Positions 1 through 10,163 are shown, counted from the stretch's first letter. The stretch: DNA of 64,000 nucleotides from Rhizobium lentis (GCF_014200175.1 NZ_JACHBD010000002.1:1-64000), one strand, 5' to 3'. Notes: generated by a model not told the origin, from the sequence alone. Numbers and translations are program-made.

Positions 1-752
1 ATCGGGTTGCGGCGGCTTTTGGCCTGGCGCTGCGGCAGCAGGCCGATACGGTCGAACAGGATGCCGGCATCCTCGTTGACCGCCTGCTCGCTCGTCACCG
101 TCAGTTTCGTGTGGGATTTGAGACGGGTGACGATGCGGCAGCCGGCGGCATTGAGCTTCGCCCACCAGCCGAAGTCGTAATAGCCGAGATCGAAGACATA
201 GGTGGCGCCCGCCTCGATCGGCATCTCCTTGGCGGCGGTGATGTCGTTGACATTGGCCGGGGTGACGGCCGCATAGATCGGTCGTTCGGCATCGGCATCG
301 TAGACGACGTGCATCTTGGCGCCGCAGGCCTGATCGGAAAAGCGGGCCCAGTGCGATCCCGTCCCGGAAAGAGGCAGACTGCTGCCGTCGATCAGATAGA
401 CCGCCTCGCCGACGGCCCGCTTGAGCCCGCGTCCGGCGCGGGCCACCATCTGCGCGAACAACTCGGCAAAAACACTGCTCGGACGCAGACCGTTGGCATC
501 GGCCAACGTCGAGCGCGACACCGGGCGAGCGCCGAGATGGTAAAGGCGCGCGCTGTGGCTCTGCAGGGAGCCGGCGATCTCGCGCAGGCTGACGGCACCA
601 GCAAGCTGGCCGTAAAGCAGCGCGATCAATTGGCTCTTCGTCGACAGCCGCCGAACGTGCTTGTCGGCCTGATGCTCCCCCACAAGTCTTTCGAAGACCG
701 TCCACGGAATCCGCTTCAACAGATCATGAAAGACGCTATTGTTGTGCCGCAC
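1..752 (-). CDS. IS4-family transposase, C-terminus outside the window
   Basis: The reading frame is open from a GTG at 752 to the window edge (250 codons). A GAGGAG ribosome binding site precedes the GTG; the nearby upstream ATG is out of frame. The protein begins MRHNNSVFHDLLKRIPW. It has the IS4 N-terminal domain, then the first catalytic Asp in the YLIDGSS motif (about residue 122) and the second in YVFDLGYYD (about residue 188). The Y-R-E signature with the catalytic Glu should follow and lies outside the window. It would cut and paste the IS. No frameshift is visible in this part, so the copy may be intact. Confidence 0.85.
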   Translation of the reverse strand, partial: MRHNNSVFHDLLKRIPWTVFERLVGEHQADKHVRRLSTKSQLIALLYGQLAGAVSLREIAGSLQSHSARLYHLGARPVSRSTLADANGLRPSSVFAELFAQMVARAGRGLKRAVGEAVYLIDGSSLPLSGTGSHWARFSDQACGAKMHVVYDADAERPIYAAVTPANVNDITAAKEMPIEAGATYVFDLGYYDFGWWAKLNAAGCRIVTRLKSHTKLTVTSEQAVNEDAGILFDRIGLLPQRQAKSRRNP

Positions 753-858
753 GGTGTTGCTCCTCTTTCCATGTCCGGGAACGTCGCCAAACGCTCGAAC
801 ATGAGTAGAATCAACACCGTGCGCCATGTCCACTAAATTTAAACCGGACAGCTGTGGG
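1..858 (-). mobile_element. IS4-family insertion sequence, 5' part only
   Basis: The left edge of the window lies inside an insertion sequence that carries an IS4-type transposase read leftwards. The outer end is probably just upstream of the transposase, where an AT-rich stretch (about 830-858) separates it from chromosomal sequence downstream of lepA. I could not define the terminal repeat, because the other end is outside the window, so the boundary at 858 is approximate. Confidence 0.6.
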
Positions 859-997
859 CCGGGCCCGAGCATCTGCAGCCGGTTGATAGATTTGCAGATC
901 CTCGACACAAGGCCGAAGATGACGGAGAAAAAGAGCGAGGCTTGTCACCAAACCAAGGAGACTCAGGCATCCTCGTCAAAAGAGGCTCTGCGAAAGC

Positions 998-2830
<1,833 letters not shown>

Positions 2831-2904
2831 ATAGCAGCGCCGCCCCCGGCCGCAAAGCGGTAATTATCCCGCCGTTTACGCTATTTGCGGGCGACAGGCG
2901 CCTG

Positions 2905-3603
2905 TCAGACCGGCCACGCCTCCAGCCGCCAAGCCGAATCCCAGAACATCCATTCATATTGCGAGGCGCGCAAGAAAACATCCATCATCTGAGAGCGTTC
3001 CGCCGGCGATGCCGCGCGGGCGGCGATATCAGTCAGGGCGATCACCTCGCGGGCGCCGGCGGCAAATTGCGGATCGCCATAGGTGTTGATCCAGGCCTGG
3101 AAGGCATTGCCCTCGATCGCCGGCCGACTCTTGATCGCTTCGCCGACATGCCAGTAGATCCAGAAGCAGGGAAGGATGGCGGAAAGCGCCACCGCATAGG
3201 AGCTGTGATAGGCGGTGGCGAGCAGGAAATTCGTGTAGGCGAAACAGGAAGGCGAGGGTTCGGCCGCGCTTACATCCTCGGAGCTGATGCCGAACTGGGT
3301 GAGAAAGCCGGCATGCAGGCCCTGCTCGACGGTGATCGCCTTCTGCGCCGATCCGAGGAAACGCAGCACCTGCGCATTATCCGGCGCTTTTGCCGCAACA
3401 ATCGCCAGGCAGCGCGCATAATGCTTGAGGTAAAGCGCGTCCTGGAGGATGTAGTGCCGGAAAACCTCGGGCGGCAACGTGCCGTCAGAAAGACGCGTGA
3501 GAAGCGGCAGCACCTCGATCTCGGCCATGACGGCGGCGATCCTATCCCAGGCGGCGGCCGTGAAGCTTCCCGTCAGTTCCGTGCTCTGCGTGCTGGCGTC
3601 CAT
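2905..3603 (-). CDS. tenA: TenA-family thiaminase II / aminopyrimidine aminohydrolase
   Basis: 232 residues, the usual TenA length, and all helical. The active-site Cys is in the LPCFWIY motif (about C146), so it belongs to the TenA_C class. The C-terminal YEWMFWDSAW segment carries the conserved acidic and aromatic residues. TenA hydrolyses degraded thiamine pyrimidines to salvage HMP. I placed the start at the ATG at 3603; longer readings run into the divergent promoter. I looked for a TPP riboswitch in the leader and saw none. It is divergent from an XRE-cupin regulator, which may control it (inference). Confidence 0.92.
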   Translation of the reverse strand: MDASTQSTELTGSFTAAAWDRIAAVMAEIEVLPLLTRLSDGTLPPEVFRHYILQDALYLKHYARCLAIVAAKAPDNAQVLRFLGSAQKAITVEQGLHAGFLTQFGISSEDVSAAEPSPSCFAYTNFLLATAYHSSYAVALSAILPCFWIYWHVGEAIKSRPAIEGNAFQAWINTYGDPQFAAGAREVIALTDIAARAASPAERSQMMDVFLRASQYEWMFWDSAWRLEAWPV

Positions 3604-3742
3604 CACTCTCTCCGATCTCAATAGCGCTGCCATATATCGGCGAGGCTGCGGCGAAAGCAAGGTTGGGTTGCCCATCTTGCCGAGGCTTGATTCCATCATC
3701 GGATCATGTATTTCTCTTATAGTAGAATCAGCGGACCGGAAC

Positions 3743-4312
3743 GTGGAAGAACAACTGGAACAGGCAATCGGCATCCGCATCCGCAAGCTGCGGCTGGATA
3801 AAGGATTGACCCTTGATGATCTCGCGACGGCCTCCGGCGTCAGCCGGGCTATGATTTCGCGCATCGAGCGCGCGGAGGCGAGCCCCACCGCCTCGCTGCT
3901 CGCAAGGATCTGCGCCGCGCTCGGCCTGTCGCTGTCGGCCTTCTTCGCGGAGGAGGGAGAGCAGGCTTCGCCGCTTGCCCGCCGTCCGGAGCAGCAGGTC
4001 TGGCGCGATCCGGAGACCGGTTATCTCAGGCGTTCGGTCTCTGCGCCCGGCACCGCCTCCGACGTTGATATCGTCGAAGTCGAATTCCCCGCTGGCGCCC
4101 GCGTCAGCTTTCCCCCGCATGCGGCATCCCACGGCATGACGCAGCATGTCTGGCTGTTCGACGGCGAGCTGGAGATGACGGTGGGCGAAGTGGTCTACCG
4201 GCTACGCCCCGGCGATTGCCTCTTCATGCCGGTCGGCGAAGGGCATGTCTTCCACAATCCCGGCAACGCGCCGGCGTGTTATTGCGTCGTGCTCGATCGC
4301 GGCGGCCGATAG
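3743..4312 (+). CDS. XRE-family regulator with C-terminal cupin sensor domain
   Basis: 189 residues from a GTG at 3743; no in-frame ATG lies nearby. The N-terminal helix-turn-helix spans about residues 8-65, with the SRAMISRIERAEASPT recognition region typical of the PuuR/SutR class. The C-terminal cupin (about 110-185) contains the HVWLFDGELEM strand and the PGDCLFMPVGEGHVF motif. Such proteins are small-molecule-responsive repressors. The gene is divergent from tenA and lies 27 bp before a GNAT gene on the same strand, so it probably regulates one or both. The ribosome binding site is weak. Confidence 0.85.
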   Translation: MEEQLEQAIGIRIRKLRLDKGLTLDDLATASGVSRAMISRIERAEASPTASLLARICAALGLSLSAFFAEEGEQASPLARRPEQQVWRDPETGYLRRSVSAPGTASDVDIVEVEFPAGARVSFPPHAASHGMTQHVWLFDGELEMTVGEVVYRLRPGDCLFMPVGEGHVFHNPGNAPACYCVVLDRGGR

Positions 4313-4339
4313 CAGTATCTATTTCAGGAGAAGAAGACC

Positions 4340-4858
4340 ATGCCCGACATTCGTACCCTTTCCGCCGAGGAGGCGCGCGCCGCCATTCCCGCCCTGTCGG
4401 AAGTGCTTGCCGATTGCGTCGCGGGCGGCGCCTCCGTCGGTTTCATGCAGCCCTACGGGCCCGAAGATGCCGAAGCTTATTGGTGCGATGTCGCCGATGC
4501 GGTCGCGGCCAGCGGCAGCCTGCTTCTGGTCGCCGAACTGGAGGGCCGGATCGTCGGCACGGTGCAGGTGGGGGCCGCGCAGATGCCGAACCAGCCGCAC
4601 CGCGGCGATCTGAAGAAGCTCTTGGTGCATCGCTCCGCCCGCGGGCGCGGTCTCGCCCGGCTGCTGATGGAAGCGGCGGAGCGCGAGGCGGCCAAACGCG
4701 GCAAGACCCTGCTGGTGCTCGACACGGCAACCGGCAGCGATGCCGAGGCGATCTATCCGCGCCTGGGCTGGCAGCGTGTCGGCGTCATCCCCGATTATGC
4801 GCTGTGGCCGCAAGGCGGCTTCTGCGACACCACTCTCTTCTACAAGCGGCTCGCCTAA
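4340..4858 (+). CDS. GNAT-family N-acetyltransferase
   Basis: 172 residues with a good ribosome binding site (CAGGAGAAG). The acetyl-CoA pyrophosphate loop is visible as RSARGRGLARLLM (about residues 100-112), after the beta strand LKKLLVH, and YPRLGWQRVG forms the last core segment. The family transfers acetyl groups to amines, amino acids or antibiotics; the substrate is not predictable here. It follows the XRE-cupin regulator by 27 bp and is probably co-transcribed with it. It ends 15 bp from the convergent HAD gene. Confidence 0.88.
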   Translation: MPDIRTLSAEEARAAIPALSEVLADCVAGGASVGFMQPYGPEDAEAYWCDVADAVAASGSLLLVAELEGRIVGTVQVGAAQMPNQPHRGDLKKLLVHRSARGRGLARLLMEAAEREAAKRGKTLLVLDTATGSDAEAIYPRLGWQRVGVIPDYALWPQGGFCDTTLFYKRLA

Positions 4859-4873
4859 TTGCGCCGGCTCGGT

Positions 4874-5485
4874 TCATCTCGGATGGCCGAAGGCGGAAAG
4901 CGTCTCGTGCAGCCTCGCGCCTGCCGTCCATTGCGCAGCACTCCAGCCGAACTGCCACGCCGCTTCAATATTTTCCGCCATGTCGTCGATGAAGCCGATT
5001 TCGCCGGGCAGGGCGCCGGCGCGTTCGGTCGCCAGCCGGAAGAAGTCCGGCGAAGGTTTGCGGTGCCCGAGCGCGGCGGAATAGATGATGCCGTCGACAT
5101 GCGCGCCGAGCCCGGCCTCTTCCATCAGGTAGCGCGCCCGCCTGTGCTCCTGATTGGTCGCCAGGAAAAGAGCAACACCGCTTTGCCTGAGCGCGGCAAG
5201 GTCTTCCAAGAGATTGAGATCCAGGCGGGAATCGTTTTCGAACCAATAATCGATCAGGGTTGCGGCGCTGAGATGAGGCGCTATCTTTGCAAGCACGGCG
5301 GAAAGCCGCGGCTCCAACGCCTCGCGGCCGACGACGATGTCATTCCAACAGGTCTGGAAGAAGGCCCGCTGCAGCAAGTCGGGTCGCAAGCCGAGATCGC
5401 GCTCGAGATAGGTGAAGTGCGGCAGGCCGTCGGCGGGGCGGCCATGAATGAGCACGCCATCGACATCGACCATCAGCACCTGCAT
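4874..5485 (-). CDS. HAD-family hydrolase (phosphatase-like)
   Basis: 203 residues with all four HAD motifs: DVDGV at residues 7-11 (nucleophile and acid Asp), FLATNQ (motif II Thr), GHRKPSPDFF (motif III Lys) and GFIDDMAEN (motif IV acidic pair). The helical insert after motif I fits the HAD-IA class. The substrate is unknown. It is convergent with the GNAT gene and divergent from the amidohydrolase gene at 5619, with a 133-bp intergenic region that should hold both promoters. Confidence 0.88.
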   Translation of the reverse strand: MQVLMVDVDGVLIHGRPADGLPHFTYLERDLGLRPDLLQRAFFQTCWNDIVVGREALEPRLSAVLAKIAPHLSAATLIDYWFENDSRLDLNLLEDLAALRQSGVALFLATNQEHRRARYLMEEAGLGAHVDGIIYSAALGHRKPSPDFFRLATERAGALPGEIGFIDDMAENIEAAWQFGWSAAQWTAGARLHETLSAFGHPR

Positions 5486-5618
5486 GCGGAAGCTCCCTCC
5501 TCAAAACACCGGCGAAGATGGCGTCGTCGCCCTGGATGATCAATAGATCGCCGTGCTGCTTTTTTGTCGCGGCGAGCCCGTGTAAAGCTCGATCTTCAAC
5601 TCAAGGGCGGGATCTGAA

Positions 5619-6644
5619 ATGCGTGTCATCTACTCCGAGGACCATAAGCTGCGTGATGCCAGGACCGAGCTTTACGCCGGCCAGCTGGTGACGCCCTTCG
5701 AGGCGCCGTTTCGGGCCGAATGGATCCTGGCGGCGGTGAAGGAGGCGGGCTTTGCCGATGTCGTCGCGCCCGATGCGCACGGGTTGGAAACGGCCAGGAA
5801 GGTGCATGACCCCGCCTATCTCGATTTTCTCGCCACCGTCTGGGACCGCTGGGTGGCCGCCGGCTTCGAAGGCGAGGCGATCGCCAATTCCTTCCCTGTG
5901 CGCCGCACCAGCCAGCGCCTGCCCGACAATATCGTCGGCGCGATCGGTCATTATGCCAATGCTGCCGATACCTCGATCACCAAGGGCTCCTACGAAGCGG
6001 CGATCGCTTCGATGCGTTGCGCCGTAACGGGCGCCGACTGGCTGGCGGAGAGCCATCGTTTCGCCTTCGCGCTCTGCCGCCCGCCCGGCCATCACGCCGG
6101 CATCGATCTCTTCGGCGGCTACTGTTTCATCAACAATGCGGGGGTCGCGGCCCAGCGGCTGCTCGATCGTGGTGCGGCCAAGGTCGCCGTGCTCGATGTC
6201 GACTTCCACCATGGCAACGGCACCCAGGATCTCTTTTATCGCCGCGGCGATGTCTTCACTGCCTCGCTGCATGGCGATCCGATGCACGCCTTTCCCTATT
6301 TCCTCGGCCATGCCGACGAGGAGGGCGAGGGGGCGGGCACCGGGACCAACCGCAACTATCCGATGCCTCCGGGCACGCCCTTTGAGGTCTGGTCTTCGGC
6401 CCTTGCCGATGCGCTCGCCCGCGTCAAGGCCTTCGGCGCCGAAGCGATTGTCCTGGCGCTCGGGGTCGACACCTTCGAGCGCGATCCGATCTCCTTCTTC
6501 CGCCTCACCTCCGACGATTTCACCCGCATGGGCGCGATGATATCAGCCGCCGGCCTGCCGGTGCTTGTCTGCATGGAAGGCGGCTACGGCGTGCCGGAGA
6601 TCGGGCTCAATGTCGCCAATGTCCTCAAGGGTCTGGAAGTCTGA
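5619..6644 (+). CDS. Histone-deacetylase-fold amidohydrolase (acetylpolyamine amidohydrolase-like)
   Basis: 341 residues with the zinc-dependent deacetylase fold. RPPGHHA (154-160) carries the catalytic His pair, GGYCF holds the second-shell Tyr, DVDFHHGNGT (193-202) gives the Asp and His zinc ligands, and a third Asp is in LGVDTFERDP. Bacterial members deacetylate acetylpolyamines or other small acetylated amines. The start is preceded by GGGCGGG. recX follows within 9 bp on the same strand, so the two may be co-transcribed although no functional link is obvious. Confidence 0.92.
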   Translation: MRVIYSEDHKLRDARTELYAGQLVTPFEAPFRAEWILAAVKEAGFADVVAPDAHGLETARKVHDPAYLDFLATVWDRWVAAGFEGEAIANSFPVRRTSQRLPDNIVGAIGHYANAADTSITKGSYEAAIASMRCAVTGADWLAESHRFAFALCRPPGHHAGIDLFGGYCFINNAGVAAQRLLDRGAAKVAVLDVDFHHGNGTQDLFYRRGDVFTASLHGDPMHAFPYFLGHADEEGEGAGTGTNRNYPMPPGTPFEVWSSALADALARVKAFGAEAIVLALGVDTFERDPISFFRLTSDDFTRMGAMISAAGLPVLVCMEGGYGVPEIGLNVANVLKGLEV

Positions 6645-6653
6645 TCGCTTGAT

Positions 6654-7205
6654 ATGACCGACGAGATCGTTCCATCCGATATCCCGACGTCCCGCATGCT
6701 GAGCTGGGCGCGCAACTCCACCATCTACCGCCTGGAGCGGCGGATGATGACGGAAAAGCAGCTCTTCGACGCCATTACCCGCAAGGCGAAGGAGAAGTTC
6801 GACGAGATCAGCGCCGGCCAGCTCAAGGCCGTTGCCGAATTCGCCGTCAAATTCGCCTATGACAACAAGGTGCTCGACGATCGCGCCTATGCCGAGATCA
6901 GCACGCGCTCGGCCGTGCGCGGCGGCAAGTCGAAGCGCGCGATCGCCCAGAAGCTTGCCGCCAAGGGTGTTGCGAGCGACAAGGTCGAAGCTGCGCTCGA
7001 AGGGGCTGACGATCTCTACGCCGCGACCATATTCGCCCGCAAACGCGCCTTCGGCCCGTTTCGCCGTGGCGAAGTTAACGACAGCAGGAAGGCAAAGGAA
7101 CTCTCCGCCTTCGCTCGCAATGGCTTCAGCTTCGAGATCGGCAGGAAGGTCTTCGATATGAGTTTCGAAGAAGCCGAAGAGGTGATCCTCTCCGGCCGCC
7201 TCTGA
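6654..7205 (+). CDS. recX: Regulatory protein RecX
   Basis: 183 residues of the RecX three-helix-repeat family. Recognisable parts are an early R-R-M-T-E-K-Q-L region, the DDRAYAEISTRSAVRGGKSKRAI helix region and the FARKRAFGPFRR segment. RecX binds RecA filaments and limits their activity. Unlike in many bacteria it is not next to recA here. It lies 9 bp behind the amidohydrolase gene with no clear ribosome binding site of its own, which suggests translational coupling or a different start; the ATG at 6654 is the best in-frame choice. Confidence 0.88.
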   Translation: MTDEIVPSDIPTSRMLSWARNSTIYRLERRMMTEKQLFDAITRKAKEKFDEISAGQLKAVAEFAVKFAYDNKVLDDRAYAEISTRSAVRGGKSKRAIAQKLAAKGVASDKVEAALEGADDLYAATIFARKRAFGPFRRGEVNDSRKAKELSAFARNGFSFEIGRKVFDMSFEEAEEVILSGRL

Positions 7206-7297
7206 TATGCATCAGCTCTCTTGCTGCCTGGATCAGAAGATTGAATTTGTCGGTTGCAAGCGGCCTCCGTATGAAGGGCGCTCAATCGGAGATGCAG

Positions 7298-8191
7298 ATG
7301 AAAGACGGAACGAACGACGGCGCGGGCGTGCTGGCATTGGAAGCGCCTGCAACGTCCTCCGGCCTGGCGGCCGGCGGACTGATGTGCCTCCTGTCCATGT
7401 CGTCGATCCAGTTCGGCGCAGCTCTGTCTTCCCATGCGATCGCCACCTACGGACCGGCCGGCGCAAGCTGGCTGCGCCTCGTCTTTGCCGCGATCATCCT
7501 GGCCGTCGTCGTCCGTCCGCGCATATTCAGCTACTCCAGAGAGCAATGGATAAGCGCGCTCGTTCTCGGCACGACGACAGCGTTGATGACCATGAGTTTT
7601 TTCGCGGCCATCGAGCGCATTCCGCTCGGGCTGGCCGTGGCGATCGATTTTCTCGGCCCGCTTTCGGTCGCGACCATCGGTTACGGTCTCAGCCGGCGTC
7701 TCGTCTGGCCGCTCATTGCCGCCCTGGGTGTGCTGGCGCTTGCCCATGACGGTGAAGGCTGGATCGGGGATATGTGGGGCATTCTCTTTGCCGGCGGTGC
7801 CGGGACCGGCTGGGCGATTTATATCGTGCTGACCAAGAAGATCGGCGCCAGCTTCAAGGGGCTGGAAGGGCTTTCCATGTCGCTGATGGTTGCCGCGGCG
7901 GTTGCGACGCCCTTCGGCTTTGCCGGCGCCGCGCCGGCGCTTGACGTCTATGGCCTGATCGAGATGGCGGGCCTTGCCGTGCTCGTGCCGCTGCTGCCCT
8001 ATACGCTGGAGCTGATTGCCCTGCGGCGCATGCCGACGACATCCTTCGGCATTCTCATGAGCCTCGAACCGGCCATTGCGGCTCTGGCAGGCTTCGTCAT
8101 TCTGATGCAGCCGATGACGCTTCTGCAGATGGCAGGAACGGCCCTGGTCGTCGCCGCAAGCGCCGGCGCGACCTTTTCCGCCAGGCAATGA
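7298..8191 (+). CDS. EamA/RhtA-type drug/metabolite transporter (probable amino-acid exporter)
   Basis: A ten-helix DMT transporter with two EamA repeats; segments such as SWLRLVFAAIILAVVV and PYTLELIALRRMPTTSFGIL resemble the RhtA threonine/homoserine exporters. The ATG at 7298 is chosen because GGAG lies six bases upstream. In-frame ATGs at 7271 and 7292 and a TTG at 7241 would give longer N-termini that are not membrane-like. The gene is convergent with the globin gene, with only four bases between the stops. The substrate is inferred from family similarity only. Confidence 0.88.
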   Translation: MKDGTNDGAGVLALEAPATSSGLAAGGLMCLLSMSSIQFGAALSSHAIATYGPAGASWLRLVFAAIILAVVVRPRIFSYSREQWISALVLGTTTALMTMSFFAAIERIPLGLAVAIDFLGPLSVATIGYGLSRRLVWPLIAALGVLALAHDGEGWIGDMWGILFAGGAGTGWAIYIVLTKKIGASFKGLEGLSMSLMVAAAVATPFGFAGAAPALDVYGLIEMAGLAVLVPLLPYTLELIALRRMPTTSFGILMSLEPAIAALAGFVILMQPMTLLQMAGTALVVAASAGATFSARQ

Positions 8192-8195
8192 TGCG

Positions 8196-8666
8196 TCAGC
8201 CCGCTTTCTTCGCAGGGTCGTCGAGCGCCGGATCGTAGAACAGCGACAGCGTCAGGCTCTTGGCGATCCGCTCCGCCGTCGCCATGAACCAGGCCTTGGC
8301 CTCCGTCGACGGGGCGATATCGTCGAGCGTTGCGGCAAACAGCGCCAGCCACTTCGGAAAGAGATCCGGCGTCAGATCCGCGACGCCCGTATGCGCCTGC
8401 ACCGGCTTGCCGCCATAGGCGCCGCTGCGAAAGGCGACGGCCGACCAGAAGCTCTTCATCTTCTCCAAATGCTCCGGCCAGCGGCCGGAGAGCCTGGCGT
8501 CGAACACGGGACCGAGATCGGGGTGCTCCAGCACGCGCCCGTAAAAGGCCTCGACCAGCCTGCCGATGAAGGCTTCGTCGACGCCCATCGCCCGCATCTC
8601 CGCCTCCGCCCTTTCGCGGATCGCCGCGACATGGGCAGGGCGGCCCTGAATGTCATTATTCATCAT
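8196..8666 (-). CDS. Group III truncated haemoglobin
   Basis: 156 residues from the ATG at 8666; a second ATG follows directly. Group III features are the helix-E region WPEHLEKMKSFWS, the proximal His in PVQAHTGVADL (about H92) and FPKWLALFAATL. These globins bind O2, NO or peroxide and may act in NO or redox stress. The leader carries a perfect 21-bp palindrome seven bases from the start and a six-codon ORF whose stop overlaps the ATG (see findings). It is divergent from mbfA, so two haem/iron genes share an intergenic region of 169 bp. Confidence 0.9.
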   Translation of the reverse strand: MMNNDIQGRPAHVAAIRERAEAEMRAMGVDEAFIGRLVEAFYGRVLEHPDLGPVFDARLSGRWPEHLEKMKSFWSAVAFRSGAYGGKPVQAHTGVADLTPDLFPKWLALFAATLDDIAPSTEAKAWFMATAERIAKSLTLSLFYDPALDDPAKKAG

Positions 8667-8673
8667 AAACCCC

Positions 8674-8694
8674 GGCGCCGCATGATGCGGCGCC
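8674..8694. promoter_or_regulatory. Perfect 21-bp palindrome at the globin start
   Basis: Arms GGCGCCGCAT and ATGCGGCGCC are exact inverted repeats around one central base. The palindrome lies seven bases upstream of the globin start, over the expected ribosome-binding region, so it could be a DNA operator or an mRNA hairpin (8-bp GC stem, 5-base loop). Its role is inferred from position only. Confidence 0.55.
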
Positions 8695-8801
8695 CTCTCA
8701 TATAGGTGTTTGTGGGGGCGCGCCAAAGGCATCCGTGCGGCTTGCGGCAATCTGTCAGCCGGCCTGCTCTAAGCCCTTGACCGTCACCACCGCGTTCTTT
8801 A

Positions 8802-8822
8802 AATTTAGAATTATTCTAAATT
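8802..8822. promoter_or_regulatory. Irr-type iron control element (ICE) upstream of mbfA
   Basis: Arms AATTTAGAAT and ATTCTAAATT are perfect inverted repeats around one central T. The core TTTAGAA-TTCTAAA matches the ICE motif bound by Irr in Rhizobiales. It ends just before the Shine-Dalgarno sequence of mbfA, a gene known to be Irr-regulated in Bradyrhizobium and Agrobacterium. The placement suggests direct repression by Irr under low iron. Confidence 0.8.
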
Positions 8823-8835
8823 ATTGGAGCAAGTC

Positions 8836-9819
8836 ATGCTGGCGCGGTTTTTCAGATCCTCGAAACGATCTTTTCAGTCGCTGTCCGAGCAGGAAATCCT
8901 CGCCCTTGCCATTGCCTCCGAGGAGGACGATGCCCGCATCTATCTCGCCTATGCCGACAAATTACGGCCCGAATTTCCGGCATCGGCTAAAGTCTTCGAG
9001 GATATGGCCGAGGTCGAGGATACTCATCGCAAATCGTTGATCGAAATTTATCGTCAGCGTTTCGGCGAACGCATCCCGCTGATCCGGCGCGAGCATGTCG
9101 AGGGCTTCTATGATCGCAAGCCCGACTGGCTCAGAGCCAACCTGTCGCTTGATGCGATGCGGCAGGAGACCGAGGCGATGGAGGAGCAGGCCTACCGTTT
9201 CTACGTCGAGGCGGCAAAGCGGACCTCGGACGCCTCGACGAGAAAGCTTCTCGGAGATCTGGCGATGGCCGAACAGGGGCACGAAGATATTGCCCGCATG
9301 CTGGGCGACAAGCACACGCCCGAGGATGTCAGGCGCGACGAAGATGAGACGGCGCACCGGCAATTCGTGCTGACCTATGTGCAGCCGGGCCTGGCCGGGC
9401 TGATGGACGGCTCGGTCTCGACGCTGGCGCCGATCTTTGCCGCCGCCTTTGCCACCCAGGACACCTGGCAGACCTTCCTTGTCGGCCTTTCGGCTTCCGT
9501 CGGCGCCGGCATCTCGATGGGCTTCACCGAAGCCGCCCATGACGACGGCAAGATCTCCGGCAGGGGCTCGCCGGTCAAGCGCGGCCTTGCCTGCGGCATC
9601 ATGACGGCGCTCGGCGGCCTCGGCCACGCGCTGCCCTATCTGATCCCGCATTTCTGGACGGCGACGATCACCGCCGGCGGCATCGTTTTCTTCGAACTCT
9701 GGGCGATCGCCTTCATCCAGAACCGCTACATGGAGACTCCCTTCCTGCGCGCCGCCTTCCAGGTCGTCCTCGGCGGCAGCCTGGTGCTCGCAGCGGGGAT
9801 TCTGATTGGGAATGGGTGA
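8836..9819 (+). CDS. mbfA: MbfA, membrane-bound ferritin / iron exporter
   Basis: 327 residues in two parts. The N-terminal ferritin-like four-helix domain (to about residue 165) has the metal-ligand pairs EEDDARIY, EDTHRK, EEQAYRFY and AEQGHED. The C-terminal VIT1-like membrane domain follows, with the GLMDGSVSTLAPIFAAA start and three or four helices. MbfA exports iron and protects against iron and peroxide stress. The ATG at 8836 has GGAG six bases upstream; an upstream TTG (8824) overlaps the operator edge and is less likely. The perfect ICE palindrome at 8802-8822 supports Irr control. Confidence 0.93.
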   Translation: MLARFFRSSKRSFQSLSEQEILALAIASEEDDARIYLAYADKLRPEFPASAKVFEDMAEVEDTHRKSLIEIYRQRFGERIPLIRREHVEGFYDRKPDWLRANLSLDAMRQETEAMEEQAYRFYVEAAKRTSDASTRKLLGDLAMAEQGHEDIARMLGDKHTPEDVRRDEDETAHRQFVLTYVQPGLAGLMDGSVSTLAPIFAAAFATQDTWQTFLVGLSASVGAGISMGFTEAAHDDGKISGRGSPVKRGLACGIMTALGGLGHALPYLIPHFWTATITAGGIVFFELWAIAFIQNRYMETPFLRAAFQVVLGGSLVLAAGILIGNG

Positions 9820-10062
9820 GGAGTGGTCGGCGAAGCCGAGCAATCGATCCAGTGAATCGATTGCAGCGACGAACGCCCGGAGCCATGCGGAGGGCCGGGA
9901 TAGGGCGCGGCAAACGCAACCCACTTAAAGTGCCGCAATCTCCACGCCGATTTATATCTTCCCAAGCCCACTTCCCTCAGCCTTGTACGTTGGGAAGTCC
10001 CGAGCGGGGAGAAGATGCCCCAAAGGGCAGATGAGGGGGTGAGGAGCGTTGAGTGACGAACA
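9820..10062. repeat. Intergenic mosaic of rhizobial palindromic repeats
   Basis: This non-coding stretch follows mbfA. It holds a perfect 9-bp inverted repeat (GCAATCGAT at 9840-9848, ATCGATTGC at 9856-9864), then a segment rich in GGGGAGAAGATGCCC-like sequence (about 10000-10040). Both parts resemble intergenic mosaic repeats common in Rhizobium genomes, from general knowledge rather than a search. No credible gene is seen here. Confidence 0.5.
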
Positions 10063-10116
10063 GCTTGAGCGGTAGCGAAAGGCGACGGTCGACGCGGTTC
10101 CAATTCCCCCAAAAGC

Positions 10117-10142
10117 AAAAGGCCGGCTTTCGCCGGCCTTTT
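10117..10142. terminator. Bidirectional rho-independent terminator
   Basis: A perfect 11-bp stem (AAAAGGCCGGC and GCCGGCCTTTT) closes a four-base loop, with A and T tracts on the two sides so that it works on either strand. It lies 21 bp beyond the stop of the minus-strand transglutaminase-like gene. Confidence 0.85.
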
Positions 10143-10163
10143 CCCCGCATCCCCCAGAAATCC

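Noticed and set aside
3604..3742. Possible TPP riboswitch upstream of tenA
   Set aside because: I found neither the conserved CUGAGA element nor a matching second arm in this short divergent region.
7207..7749. Plus-strand frame starting directly after recX
   Set aside because: It is out of frame with the transporter gene, Arg-rich and lacks the membrane helices of the true frame.
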